Source of the DNA: Phoenix dactylifera
Lineage: Eukaryota; Streptophyta; Magnoliopsida; Arecales; Arecaceae
Assembly (NCBI RefSeq): GCF_009389715.1
Contig: NC_052407.1
Coordinates: forward strand, 6,048,475 to 6,112,474
Direction: 5' to 3'
DNA: 64,000 nucleotides
In this document: one piece after another, positions 24,141 to 37,030 of the stretch
How positions within the stretch are numbered: position 1 is the first letter of the stretch
How the letters are laid out: each line of letters begins with the position of its first letter
Translations under genes and position numbers: made by a program
Notes under the pieces: generated by a model
Seen by the model: the letters and a program-made list of their open reading frames with translations, nothing else
What the model was told of the DNA's origin: nothing
Database searches by the model: none

Positions 24141-26010
24141 GCCTATAACCAAACCAAGATTGATCAAGCTTGGATCTTTGCAAGCTCCACTTGGAATTAA
24201 CTTCAAGGATGAAGTTTAGTGTCAAGCTTGTCTCGTTTATTGTTTGAACAAGATCAATCTCAAATCAGAGGAATCAAAAGCATGCACATTTTAGTATTCA
24301 CTTTATAAAAATTGTATAATCTAAAATGATAAATAAATAAGAGATTGGAAAAAGTCAACGATATGCTGTCACGAATATAAAAGGACATTACCAATTATGA
24401 TCCCAGCAATCTAGGGTTTTGGAGGGTAAACTAGAGACAGATCTAACCTTTGGCATTTTTCGCACAAAGTAGCTACCTAAAGACTCAAATCTGCACCATT
24501 GCATTTGCCAGCCCTAGCCTTTTACCATGGCACCAAGCAATGGCCCTGCTGTCATGCAAAATGATATAAAGAAAAGATCAGCAACTGCACAGCGAATGGT
24601 GCTAATAACTAGTTTTAATTTTTTTTCTTCCCAACCCCACCCCCTTTTTCATTACATTGGCGCACAGTAGTTTGATTCACGAATGCCATTTTTTTTAAAG
24701 ATATTCTGATTCCAAATTGAACTGAACACAGTCCTATTTCAATTATCTTGATATCCCTAAGTCAAGCTGAAATCGAACTTGTTAGGCCTTAAGACAACCT
24801 TGAATAGAGCCTGTTTTTTTGACTTGATTCTGACAATTAAAATAATTTCTAAGTGCGCTTTGTGTTAAATCTTTGATAAAGGATTTAATGATTTCAAAAT
24901 CCATGACGGATAATCCAAATGGTCCGACCATTGATGAGTGTTCCGACATAACATTTGCAAATATGTTGCAAGGACCACTTTTTTGGATTATTTACACAGG
25001 TTAATTTCCATGCTTCATTGCACAAGCTTATGAATTTGCCCTTGGTCCTTGCCATCTTGATTACGGTTTAATATTTCTTTGCTTGGTGGATTTTGCTATC
25101 TTTTGGTCCTTGCCCCTTTAAGATTCCACATGCAAGACTACTTATCAACAATTTTCAATCAGCTTGGTGTTATGATTTGTCAGTATGTTGCTCAGCATAT
25201 TACAGTTCATCCCTTTAGCTCAGGGTAAGTCATCTTAATAAACTCTTGATGCTCTCCAAATATTAATGAATGTGGACTTTAATTGAGCTGATTTTACTCA
25301 AAATATGAACTGGTTTTAAGAACCATCATCTGCTATTTGACTTTTATCTTAGCAGTTTTTCTCCACTTCCTAGAGACTACAAATTCTCCAGTTGGCCATA
25401 CCATATTTGCATGCAACTCAATTTTTTTTTAAAAAAAAGAAAGAGAAAGAAAGAAAGAAAGACAACTAACAAAGTTGAGCATGTCATTTACCCATCTTAT
25501 TAGAGAGACATGTCACTAGTTTTATTTAGGATTGTGGTAAAGTAATTGCCATCTTCAGGAATCATTTTGAGTTGAACTTTGACCATTATATAAATTTTTG
25601 TGACTCTATATACATATTATTGTCTCTTGGTTGCTTGATTATTTATTTGAACAAAATACTTAGAAAGATATATAGGTAAGTGATAGATGATAAGGGTATA
25701 AATATCGTTTATCCATATTGTGCCAAAAAGCAACCTTATTTTTTTGTCATACACTCATACTACAACCAAACAACACAATTAGTTAAAGCCAGGCAGGAAT
25801 AAGAATTCCTAGCCAAATAAAAATAAGCATAACTTGTGAAGTAACTACAACAAGCATGACTTTCACTAGTCCAATTTTTCTTACTCTCCAACAAGAAGCA
25901 CCCCTAAAACCAACGTTTAATGTACCACCCCAAACCTCCTGGTTCTAGGCATATTGTACTGTACCAAGGGCAAACCAACACGATTTCACCCCAAAATTCG
26001 AGAACTCGAG

Positions 26011-26112
26011 CGTGGACGAGGAAGGAGAGAGAGAGAAAAAGAGTGAGAAAGAAGGGGAGGGAGGGAGAGGGAAGGGGAGGGAGGGAGAGGGGGAAGGGGA
26101 GGGAGGGAGGCT
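26011..26112. repeat. Purine-only GGGA/GA-rich tract
   Basis: About 100 bases, nearly all A and G on the plus strand, dominated by GGGAGGGAGAGGG-like units. Such polypurine runs can adopt triplex or G-quadruplex forms. Frames over it (Glu/Gly/Arg runs on plus, Pro/Ser runs on minus) are low-complexity artefacts. Confidence 0.85.
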
Positions 26113-26274
26113 GCTCGGAAAGAGGGAGAAAGGGCTTAGAAGCCCCATGCCCCCGCGGTTTCGTTTTGAAACAGGGGGCCTATTTACTTTTTGCCAATTT
26201 TTTAATTGAAGTCGACAAATGGTTTGCCGATTTCAGTTCAAAAAATTCAAAAAATAAAAGTTCACCCCTAGAAC

Positions 26275-26300
26275 GGTATGGTACGAATCCGTACCATACC
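26275..26300. repeat. Perfect 11-bp-stem hairpin
   Basis: Arms GGTATGGTACG (26275-26285) and CGTACCATACC (26290-26300) flank a 4-nt loop, AATC. The words resemble those in the hairpin at 1900 and the MITE at 9357. Confidence 0.8.
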
Positions 26301-27147
26301 CATTCTGATCACCGACCAACACGGGTTCTGGTATCAATTCGACGAACCTTTCCTAGAACTCTTATTTTTTCCATTTTTTTCATTTTTTTCATATACACTG
26401 AACTTTTATGAATTGGCCTTTTGTAGATGTCCAACAAAATTCCAAATTCTTGTCATGAGACTCAACCACCTTCTTCAACTTTTATCGCAACTATTGGTAT
26501 TTGTTTCCAATTGGTGTTGCTATTTGAGATGCCTAGAACTAGGGGGTAACAATGGGTCAAAGAAGGTTGGGTTCGGATAGGGGGTTGTGTTCGAGTTAAA
26601 AAAAAATCTCAAGCCATAAGACCTATCTATAATCAGTTTGCAAAGTGTAAAGAGTAAACCCATGCCAGCCCATTTATTTTACATAAACACGTATCCATCC
26701 ATCAACCTATTTGTCATTCATCAATCATATAAAACTAAAAAAGTAAAGCAAAACATGGTAATCAAAGATCCCAAACAAGTTCAAATTTAACTTCAAAGAT
26801 ACCATCATAATACCAATGAATTGAAGAATTTAAGATATATGATAGTCACAAACTAATTAAAAATAAAACTAGCTAAAATGCATTTACTCAAAAAAAAAAG
26901 TAACTAAAATGCAATCTCACATCCTCAAACCCCATGGTCCACCCTATCTGTCACTCTCTATAATCCTTTTTCTTTTGGGTGAACCAAGCCACATGAAAAA
27001 AAATTAGAGATCTATTAAGCTAGTTCCCCATCAATTCAACCATGGAGGCCAATCTAGTCTAGGGGGCTAAAACCAAACCCAACCATTTATAATTTAGTTG
27101 ATTAAAAGTTGACCGGAAAGCGAGCCAACTTTAAGTAAAAAAAAAAA

Positions 27148-27570
27148 GGATTTTTTACATGGATACCCTTCTAAATATCAGATTTTGTATGAATATTCTT
27201 CCAAAATTGATATTTGCATGTATAACCTCGTAAAACTCTGTTATTGTACAAATGCCCCTAATATAACAGTTATTCTAACGGTGTTAAGAAAAATCATATT
27301 TATATTAATTAAACATAAAATAAAATTTTAAAATTATGCTATTGTCCTTGTCTTTTTCTCCTGCTATTGGGATCGCGATCTATTTGCACATCTACCCATT
27401 AAGGATATTTTAATCATTTTAATTTGAAACTGTTAATTTTTTTTACGTCGTTAGATAACATGGGTACAAATGCAAAAACAAGAATAAAAAAAGATAGAAT
27501 AGCAAAACAAGTGTTTTACGAGAGTATATATGCAAATATCAATTTGGAAGGGTATTCATGCAAAAAATCC
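27148..27570. mobile_element. MITE with long terminal inverted repeats, 423 bp
   Basis: The left end GGATTTTTTACATGGATACCC and the inward reading of the right end, GGATTTTTTGCATGAATACC, match. The similarity continues through ATTGATATTTGCAT to CTCGTAAAAC on both sides, with a short extra stretch in the left arm. The flanks are A-runs (left T plus 11 A, right T plus 8 A), so a target duplication is possible but not provable. No coding frame is present. Confidence 0.75.
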
Positions 27571-28420
27571 TAAAAAAAACAAACTAAACTAATTTATTCT
27601 GGGTGGATTCAGGCTATGTGGGTTAGATTTTGCTGCCCCCACCAAGAACCATCATTCTATGACTACATATTTAATCGACCTTCCTGATATAATGTCAATT
27701 ATCTTGTCAAAGACTTATGAAAGTCTTACTAGCTCATAATTATGGATTGTCAAAGTTACAACTGCTACAATCTGATTGATTATAGGCCATGCAGATAGAG
27801 GCCTCTTTTAGATCTTGGGCCAAACTTGCAACAAATGTATGCCTATCACTCATAGTATAGCTCCTACTGTTATCATGCCCATTAACCTAAGGACTTTCCT
27901 CCCACCAACATGTGTACCCTCATAATGTTCTTCCATCAGTTACTTCACTGGCCATCTTGAGCAAAACAGAGACATTGTATTCTGCATGCATTATAGCACA
28001 TGCGTGTCAGTGGTATTCTTCACCTAATTATCCCTTACTTGTGAGACTTTGTATGTGATCTTCATATTATAGGCACTGAATATGGATTTTATGGACATGC
28101 TGTATGATGATGTACTCACAGGTAGTCAACACTCTGTTGTAACTATGTATGTTTGACTTTACACCTTAGTGAAATCATGCATCAGCATATGCTGCTCAAG
28201 TTTCTGTAGATCATACTAAGGAGAAAACCCAGCCTAATTAGGATACAAATTTAAGAATTCCGCTCTGCTGACCTGCGAGAAAGAAGGCTGCAAACTCCAT
28301 GGTTCATATTACTTAGGTTTGTAATTTTTCTGTAATTTGTTAATGCCACCAACGTCATGTACTACACAAGTTTTACATATGTGCATATAAAAGCAGAGAT
28401 TATATTCTGTACTTACACAT

Positions 28421-30819
28421 TTAGTAGTTCTCTGCCACAGGTCTAGAAGGGAAGAGTCTTAGAAGAAATGTAGTCAAGGACCACAAACAAACAACACCAA
28501 GGACTTGCAGAACAGCTAGCATGGAAACCAATGTTCCACCTATTTCCATTAACGCAGGGGTCACAGAGGATCCTCTCATTGAGAACATCAATTTTTCAAT
28601 AAAATGTGCTCCTTTATTTAACTGAAACAATCTATAAACCTGCAAAATTAAATGAGTCGTGTCTTAAAATTTTCTACCAAGCACAGATGGTTCAAATAGA
28701 TATGCAGGTTACATACCTCAAAAATAATTGGCAATATAGGCCAACAAGATGAACCACGCCTGTTGAGGTGCATCTCGAATGCAAATTGAGCTGCACATCC
28801 CAGTAGAAATGGAGCAACTGCAACCACAGCTGGGAGACCAATAACTGGCCAAGCAACATATACAGCAAGAATAGGAGCAAACACCTTGAAACCCATGGTG
28901 AAGAACGCAGAAGACAAGTATCCTTTGAGGCCTGTGATGAGGCTCCATCTCTTAGAGCTGAAGTCAAGATATGGTCGCTGTACATGATCTGTTATAGATA
29001 GAAATGCAGCGAGCCCAACATAAAATATGACCTCTGAGGACAATGACGCTACAATTTCTGCAAGGTTGCAGTAAAAATTGTAAATCAAAATCAATACAAT
29101 ATCTAAGTGAGCCACTAAAATCAAAATAAGACATTCTTGAAAGCACAAAAAGAAAAAAAATTGAGACTTTTTGCTTAAGCAGTAGAAAAGTATTTTCTAG
29201 TTGAAATCTATTACTGATAATTATTGCATAGTTATGGAGTATCTCATAGGACTGAAAAATATTTCTGGAAGATTGGAACAGTTATATTTTTACAATTAGT
29301 ATGATTATGATAAAATTTCTTATATTCCCTCTCATTTCACTAATCCCTGAATTATTCTCAACTTCTGCCAAAATTTTCGGTCTCTGAGCCTAGCTGTTCA
29401 CTTTCCACAACTCAAATTTATAAATGATACAGATTTGAGCTTCATCAACAAAGATCAATCTGAAAGATGGTTGTTGTCTCCAAAATTCTTTGTTTTACAT
29501 ATTTCAATAACAAGGATTGATAATTGATGACAACAATTATTGCCCATCATAAAATCTATTCGAAGTTTGGTGGAATATCAAATTTAGGGGAGGGGTGGGG
29601 GAAGAACAGATGACGGTGGTTCTAAGCTACCAGATTTTTGGCTGTCTTTGAAGTATGAAGCATAGTGTCCAAAAATGATGAAATCATTAGAAATATAGTC
29701 AGAAGATTGGCAGAATGGTTACTAGATTAAATTGCAATTGAATTCATGTACCAATAATGCGAAACCTAAAGGTAAAATGGCAAATCCCCTGCATAAGAGA
29801 AAAACACAGAGGAAAATCAACAGAACAACAAATTTATATTCCAATACCAAAACAACTTGCAAGATAACTAACACTTTACCAGAACAAAACTTATAAGAAA
29901 CCAATACCAATCAAAACCTATTCATTATAAAAAATTCAATCTCTAGCAGAAGAATCAGAGCCAAAACAACAATGCACTGGATGATAAAATCAGTATCCAA
30001 ATTAACAAAAAACTACCAGTAGTCAAATAAGGCTGCAGAAAAGAATTTAATTTCTTTCGGTAGATGCTGAAAAAATGAAATGAAACGATGAAATACCTGC
30101 AAGAATCTCATCTTTGAGTAGCATTTCAATAGCATTGCCAAGGAAAAATTGGGGAAGTACCAGTGACGATATCAATGCGAGCGGGCCGACAGCCCAAACG
30201 TACGACCCTGTACCATCCTTGAAAGGAGAAGAAACCAATTTCCTCTCTTCCAACAGCTGGTGGGTCAGTCCACAGAAAGAAACTGAACCCGACTTCCCGC
30301 GGAAGGGGTCCAAACCGATCCTCCCAACAGACCCAGACCTTCGAACCACATCGGAATTCGGAGTGCCCACCATGGAGCTAGCATTTGAATTGGGAATGGA
30401 GAGAACCACCTTTTTCACTCCATGAGAATTCTCCGAGTCGGGCAAAAGGGAGAACACCTTACTTTCCCCTTGAGGAGTTTTAGTGGAAAATTCCCAATAA
30501 GAATGGAACCAAGATTACATTGCCAAAAATATGAATGAAGATGGATGTTTTTTATAGAAAAAAAACCTTCTTGAGAGAAATCCAAAGTGAAAAGAGGTAC
30601 CTTTAGAAGCATTTCCAGGTCGAAATCTGACGTTCTTCCACCCGAAATTACGGAGAGATACCTGGAATCAGATAAAAGAAAGACGGAAAAGGATCAGAAA
30701 TCTAACAATCATTTAAAAACGGAAAGGGAATTTAGTGCTTAGAGGGTTATGAGAAGAGTACTTACGTTGGTGGAAGAATGAGGGATGGGGTGAGAGCAGC
30801 AAACGGACTGGACTTGCAT
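28421..30819 (-). CDS. Probable plastid multi-pass membrane protein, function unknown
   Basis: Exons on the minus strand are 30766-30819, 30608-30668 (approximate), 30097-30468, 28717-29057 and 28421-28639. They join in phase to 348 residues. The start MQVQSVCCSHPIPHSS is the first in-frame Met of exon 1. The first 120 residues are basic and Ser-rich with few acidic residues in the first 40, consistent with a chloroplast transit peptide. About five hydrophobic segments follow, near residues 128-152, 172-186, 213-232, 233-254 and 309-337. Motifs that look conserved are QRPYLDFSSKRWSLITGLKG and RGSSCWPILPIIFEVYRLFQ. I recognise the overall style of a plant-specific conserved chloroplast protein but no named family, so no function is assigned. 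A telo-box lies about 65 bp upstream of the start. Confidence 0.8.
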
Positions 30820-30881
30820 TCCCCTCGTCGTCTGCTCTTCGTTGCTGTGGAATGTGGATTGCCTTCCACCCTTTAAAGTTT

Positions 30882-30890
30882 AAACCCTAG
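30882..30890. promoter_or_regulatory. Telo-box (AAACCCTAG)
   Basis: AAACCCTAG on the plus strand lies about 65 bp upstream of the minus-strand start at 30819. Telo-boxes are common near plant transcription starts of housekeeping and translation genes. A functional role here is inference. Confidence 0.4.
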
Positions 30891-31479
30891 TAAAATCTTA
30901 ACCCCCCGGACCTAGCGGGTCGGGTAAAAACTGATTCGACCCGTACCCGATCTGATGTGGACCTGAGCTTGGTCAGTTGGTCCTAGTTCACAGAAACATG
31001 GGTCTTGTATGGGCCTTGTATGGGCCCTAAAAGGCGACCCAAGATTAAATCTGGATGCGTCTTCTAGGTAGGGAACAAATTGGGGGGGAAAAAATGTACT
31101 CCAAGATCTGCATTCTATTTAGATATCTTACTCTCCTGGTATCTCAAATAATTGTTCATTTGCCCATTTGCTAGCTAACATGTTATCGATGAACTTTATA
31201 CGATCTCCTTTTCCCTTTTTTTTTTCTGCTTGTTATTGAATTGAAAAGGAATTACTCAACTTGTGAAGGGATGATTCAGTAAAATTGTTTATGAAATTTG
31301 TATCAAAAGAAGAAAAAAAAAGAGAGAATGATGATGAAGAAAGAGTGGGCGGGCGAGGGAAACCTAGTAGCTATCTGGGTTCCCACAAGGGGGCTGGGGC
31401 GAGAGGGACCAGTGCATGCAGGCCATCCGACGATGGTCGAGTAGTCCCCAGTTGCGTCATATGGCTTTTGAAGTGACTT

Positions 31480-32225
31480 GCATCACCCACCAGATTTGGT
31501 TGGCTAGAAATGCTCGGACTTTCGGTGAATGTAGCTTGTCTCTACGGCTTGTGGTGGAGCGCGACTGAATACAGGCAGCGGAGTTCTTTAGGATTACCCC
31601 TGTAGGCGGGTCTTTGATAGCTCGGAATATCTGAAACTCTCATTATGCTCAGGTAATACTACGATAGTATTCTTCACCTAGGAGCCTCCACCCCCAAGCT
31701 TCCTCAAGGTCAACTTTAATGGGTAGTACTAGATGGAGGGTATAGTGGGGGCGCGGGCTTCGTGATTAGGGACTCGCGCTCGAGGGTGGTGGCGGCTGGC
31801 GGTTGTCAGCTGTCAGATACCACGGTTCCTGGAGCTGAGCTGTGTGCGGTTTGGGCGGACATTCGCTATACTCACCGGGTTTTGCAGGCCAACTCCATCA
31901 TTGTGGAGGGTGACTCAATCACAATGATAGGTTGGATCCAGGGGATCCGAGTGGCCTGAGTGGAGACCACCTCCCTACTTTGGGACATTTGGTCGATAGG
32001 CAGGGACGGAATGGCCTGTCAGGCTAAACACACCTTTCCAGAGACCAACAGTGTTGCGGACTGGGTGGCTGCTTATGCAGCCAATCACTTCGGTGGCAAC
32101 CTGTGGACTCGGGGAGAGGATTTGCCTAGGGCATTCCGTGATATTCTGTTTTTTGATTTTGTTGGGTGTGTTCGGACTCGGATAGTATGACCTATCCATC
32201 TTAGCAAAAAAAAGAAAAGAAAGAA
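31480..32225 (+). mobile_element. LINE remnant with RNase H domain and poly(A) tail
   Basis: The plus strand reads HQIWLARNARTFGE (the end of the reverse transcriptase region), then with frameshifts IRDSRSRVVAAGGCQLSDTT, VPGAELCAVWADIRY, IIVEGDSITMIGWIQG, CQAKHTFPETNSVADWVAAY and PRAFRDILFFDFVGCVRTRIV followed by a stop. The 3' tail ends CTTAGC plus an A-rich run. In-frame stops show that it is dead. The 5' boundary is not defined. Confidence 0.85.
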
Positions 32226-34434
32226 AGAAAATGGCATATGATTCATGTTAACTAACTATTTGATTCAGGAGAATCCCTAGACCTATTTTAGAGTGCTTTG
32301 ACCACCTCGAGATGGTCTAAACCGGATCCAAGAGCAAGTGGAAGCCAATGTGCATGCCTAACTTCGACAAACTATAGTTTCCATGTGCTCTTTATGAAAA
32401 AAAGGAGGGTAACTTTTGGGAAAGAATAATGCTACATGCATCTCCAGGGTTCGACGCACGTAGGGATTGAGAACATATGATTATATTTGGTCTCAAAACG
32501 AGCAAGTTGAGATAAATTTTTTTTTTCACATAAGACCATGACTATAACTCACAACATGCGAAGAATTAAATAAAGTAAATTTAGGTAAAATTGATGTAGA
32601 ATTCAAAATCTAGCTTTAAAAGAATTTTAGTTTTTTATATTATTATTTTCACTAGTCAAAGTTATTTTAGAAAAATATAACCCCTTCCAACTAGAAGAGC
32701 AATTCCATCCGAATTTTATAAGGATGGGGCTCATTGGTATAAATAGGATAATCATAATCAATTTTATCATGAGGTTAAAAAAAGAAAATGCAATATAAAA
32801 TCATAGTTTTGCTGTTGCTGCTATATTTTGAGATATCCAAATTGAGTAGGTTGAAGATTTTTTCTTCTTCTTTTAAATCATATCACCACGAAGCATCAAA
32901 AGCCAAGCAATTAGGGAAGGAGAGACTTATCCTTGTATGTGCTCTGAGTCATGCACAACTGAGTCAAGAATGTCTGAAGATAATGAGTCGAGCTAAATAA
33001 AGTTGTTAAGAATGATCAAGAAAACGAATCAAAAATGAGTCAACATAATAATTGAAAACAAATTAAGGGGACAAAAATTCAAGAAAACCCCCTCTCAAGT
33101 ATGAGTGCATCAATGTAACAACCAGTCGGATACCATGCTTTGTTGCTACCATATTTCAAAAACTTAAATTATTAGAGAGTGGTTCAACAATATGTATCAG
33201 GACATAAGAATCAATGCAAGGTTTTAGGGTTCTAAAATAAGGTAAAAAAAAAAATTTTATAACGTTGAGTCTATGCTGACGTGGTTTCTCAGCTATGCAT
33301 GACATACCCATGCCATGGGTGCTGAGCGCAGAACCACAAGCAATTACGTGCATGAATAAGTCATTGTGCATGGAAAAACCGCACTGCCTGGAACGAGCTC
33401 GTCTTCACATCATATGCGAATGAAACATGTTGGATTTGAAGCTAAATATAAACCTTAAGTTTGAAATTATTTCAGACTAGAACTTATTATTTCCGGAGTG
33501 TTGGGCACATGCAATTGGCCTGTGATTTTAAAAGTTCAATAAAGCTGTACTTTGAATTGTTTCTTGGCCATCCGAAAGTTGTTGTCCAGAGTCAAGAGTG
33601 TTCTAGTAACAAATTTTCAAGATTTCATGCAGGACTTTGTGATTCTGAGTGGCATCAAAGCTCCAAAGCTAGCAAGAAAGTTGCTCCTTTATTTGCTTGA
33701 ATCATATGTATTGGGCTAAGGTGAAGATATTGAGAAAATAAAAAACTTTGCCTGCAGCTTGATCATGAGGTTAACAGATGACATTTCTTTAGATGGATGT
33801 ACAAGGCTACTGTCACGGGGCTGAAGAAAACTTTTTGTCACTAAGTCCAAGCAAGATGGCTTGATTCTCTGATAGCTGGAGGTGAGTAGTACACCATATG
33901 TTATTCTATAACAACATTTGAGAACACTAAGAAATAAAGGTGATTACGATCACTAACAAGTAATGCTATGGGCCTCTTGGTATGTGCATTCAATAATTCT
34001 CTCCTCATGCGGCAAGAAGCGATTGGTGCAACTCATGAATAGGATTTGTTGCTAAACACAAGGATTGGTTGGTTATAAAACTGCAAAGTTAGTAATTAAT
34101 AGGCTCGAAGAAATCAAGAAGATTTCTTTGAGTAATTGTTGAAATAAAGATGAAGGCACTGGTTCCTAGATGCTGCCCTCCTTAGCTGGGTTTAGTTAAT
34201 GATAATAGTTTAGTTTACAGAATGGTGAATCTAATAAGAGGTAGCTAATATAGATAAATGATAATAGAAAATGAGAGTGAATCATGTGGGGGAGTATATG
34301 TCAACCGATGATGGAAGATAATAAGTTTCATTAGTTTTTATTTGGATTCACGTGTGATAATGGATATGGTCAAAATGAGGGAGAATTCTAATTATATAGT
34401 AGACTTAACTAGTAGCCCTATTATATATATTTTA
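32226..34434. other. Intergenic DNA, nothing recognised
   Basis: Short unlinked frames only. I see no domain, splice-compatible exon series or defined transposon end. Confidence 0.4.
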
Positions 34435-35463
34435 GGGTTAATTATGCTTTTGGTCCTCCAAATTTAGGTCGGTTTTGTAATAAATTCTTAAACTTTAAAA
34501 AGCTCAAATTTGGTTCTCATTATTTCACAATTGTTTCAATGTTGTTATTCCGCCCAATTTCGGCTACTCTCTTACCGAAAATCCCTACTTGTATTAATCG
34601 GTGATTACGTGGCTGAGTATATAGCAAAAACCGCTCTAGATAGGTGATTACATAATTGATTGGTGATGACATAGTATATAAGTGATAACATGCAATATAG
34701 TAGATGACATGGCATATGTTAGATCTCTTGATTTCAAGTATGATTTAATGTATAGCCTTTTCGCCAATTCTAGCCATAATTTTTAACACTGGAAATGCAT
34801 GGAAACCTTTGATTATGATCCATATGCCCCCTTCCTCCTCCTTTTTGGCCTCTTTTCTATCTTTGGTGCTCAGCCTCGTCCTCCTCCTCCATCCTCGAAA
34901 TGACCAAACCCTCTCCTTCTCCTCTGCCTCAGCGACCACTAAGCCCCCCACCCTTGTGACGACCCAGCCCTCCTGCTGCTCCACCCCGACCTCCTCCGCT
35001 AGGTCCTCGCCCTACTTCCATCGTCGAGCCCATCGCTCGAGCTTGTCGTAGCCTCCTGCCACTAAAGCCTACAATCGCGTGGCCTTTCTCCTCCTTCTCC
35101 TCTCTATTATTACAATTTAATGTTCTTTTCCTTGTCGACGGGACAAGAGATAGAGAGAGTGAGGAGGGGGAGGAGGAAAGCAGTGTGATTGCAGGCTCGA
35201 GTGGGAGGAGGTGACAGCAAGCTCAAGCAGTAGGCTCGATAATGGAGAAAATGCAAGGATTGACGGTGGAGGTCGGGGTAGAGCAGGCGTAGCACCATGG
35301 CGAAGGCGGGGGGCTCAATTATTGCTGAGGGCAGAGGAGGTAGAGCTTTATGGTGATATTAAAGTAGTTGTGAAATAATATGGACCAAATTTAAGCTTTT
35401 TGAAGTTTAGAGACTTATGAAAAAACCAATCTAAACTTGGAAGATCATAAGTATAATTAACCA
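34435..35463. mobile_element. Mutator-like element with about 110-bp inverted repeats
   Basis: The left end GGGTTAATTATGCTTTTGG and the inward reading of the right end, TGGTTAATTATACTTATGA, begin a roughly 110-bp imperfect inverted repeat. Shared blocks include CCAAATTTAGGTCGGTTTT versus CCAAGTTTAGATTGGTTTT and AAAAAGCT(C/T)AAATTTGGT. Flanks TATATTTTA (34426-34434) and GATATTTTA (35464-35472) agree at 8 of 9 positions, as in Mutator-like insertions. The core holds a C-rich stretch with an 80-codon low-complexity frame and no transposase. Confidence 0.75.
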
Positions 35464-35869
35464 GATATTTTATTGATACAACAATGCTCATAAATTTAAG
35501 GGCAAATGAGCTGTCTCCTCTCTTTAATTGAAGATGCAAAAGAAAGCTTGCAAGAGGCTCGTCACCACCAAACTAAAATCAGCATCTGGGTGAAAATTCA
35601 CAAAATTAATACTCTTCATGCATAAAACCAAAAAAATAAGGTTATTAATAAACAAGGCATTCTAAAACATTTTTTTGATTGCTCCATGACAGGTGGATGC
35701 CAAAAAGATGTAAAGAAAAATCAAGATATTTACCTAAAAATCATCATTTATATGGATACATATTAAAAACATAAATATTATTTTATTTGAACTAGAATAG
35801 ATGAAAGATTAACCAAAAATCAGAATATTAGGAAGATATGCTTAGCATTGAAATCAATGATGTTATATC

Positions 35870-36627
35870 TGTTGGGGCCAAAATAGAAATATTGCAGAAT
35901 AAACTAAGTCAAAACCTAACTAGAAACAATATTCACATAGACAATATATCAAACACTTAAAGAGCAGAAATAAAACACACCAAATTTATGTGGAAAAACC
36001 CTCCAGTGTTGGAAAAAAAAAATCACGGGGAAAATTCAATCAATCTACTATAATAAATATAGAGTTTACAATAGTCAAGTTTATGCCTAAAACTTGAGTT
36101 CTCAATAAATTGAGAAAACTCCAATATCACCTCCTTGAGAGTAGCACTGTTCTCACCCAAACCACTACAATGTGATGAACCCAAGAATGTAATGAGATGC
36201 CTAATAATGAATACTACAATTTTCTATAGCATCCAACACAACTTTTAGATAGAAATTCAATTTGTTAAATCTTCATGTGAAAAACCATACCCAATAATAA
36301 TAAAAAAAAGACAGAGAAAGAATCTGTTTCTTCTTTCGTACGGTGTGCAAAACTGATTCATGGTTGCACGTGCTCTCCTCGCTATTCCGCCGCTCTCCTT
36401 TCTTTCTTTTTTGTTTTCTTCCTTTTTTTTTTATTTTTTTTTATTGCGCCGCAGCCTTCTCCCTGTTTTTTTTTCTTTTAATTTCATCATCCGGAAGCCC
36501 TTTTTTTTTTCTCTTCACGCGTATTCTTTTCCTTCACGCGCACTCCCATGCAATTCTGCCAAAACAAGCAAAGATAAAACCCTAATGGCCTTTTTGGGCC
36601 TTCCAAAGTGGGCTGGACCCACTTACA
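35870..36627. mobile_element. Solo LTR (copia-like), 758 bp, 5-bp target duplication
   Basis: The segment starts TGTTGGGGCC and ends ACTTACA, with ATATC on both sides (35865-35869 and 36628-36632). Internal TTTATGTGGAAAAACCCTCC followed by AAAATCACGGGG resembles the motif seen in many plant copia LTRs. No internal region or second LTR is adjacent. Frames across the T-rich part are not genes. The 3' boundary rests on the target duplication. Confidence 0.6.
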
Positions 36628-36743
36628 ATATCAACTAACAGATCAGCATCATGCTAATAAGGATATGATGACAAAATGGGGGCTCATATGCCACCTTTGG
36701 CTGATGTACAAATTGGTTACTTCCTCAATACAAACTAGCTTTT

Positions 36744-37030
36744 CTTTATTATTTTTTTTTGTGCTAAACAGAAGTATCATACATAATGTGTACGGATACA
36801 GCCAAAAAAATCAAAAAATAGTACATCATGGAGAGCACTAGGCAACTCCGCTTCTTGCATCTATAGGTGATCACCTGAATGTTTGGCGACAAAGGAAGCC
36901 ATCCAATCAGCAGTCTCATTTGCTTCCCTAAATACACGCCTTAATTTTTGATTATGCGCTTGTTTCATTGTCAAAGTTGTTGCTGTTTTGTCACACTCTA
37001 GCTCAACATTCCTTCATTTTTTTTCATGCG
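36744..37030 (-). mobile_element. 5'-truncated LINE remnant (RNase H end)
   Basis: Minus-strand reading gives RRVFREANETADWMASFVAK, HSGDH, a stop, then AELPSALHDVLFFDFFGCIR and THYV with a stop. The tail GTTTAGCAC plus poly(A) appears as poly(T) at the left end. It is the same family as the copies at 6650 and 31480. Confidence 0.85.

Larger units (their letters stand above)
20205..27147. other. Intergenic DNA, no supported gene
   Basis: The interval begins with the HCF164 3' UTR. Open frames here are short and scattered, and none shows a recognisable domain. One weak possibility on the minus strand is about 22225-22365, open for about 50 codons after an AG acceptor-like site, but it matches nothing I know. 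Simple repeats at 24098-24136 and 26011-26112 and the hairpin at 26275 are listed separately. Confidence 0.5.
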
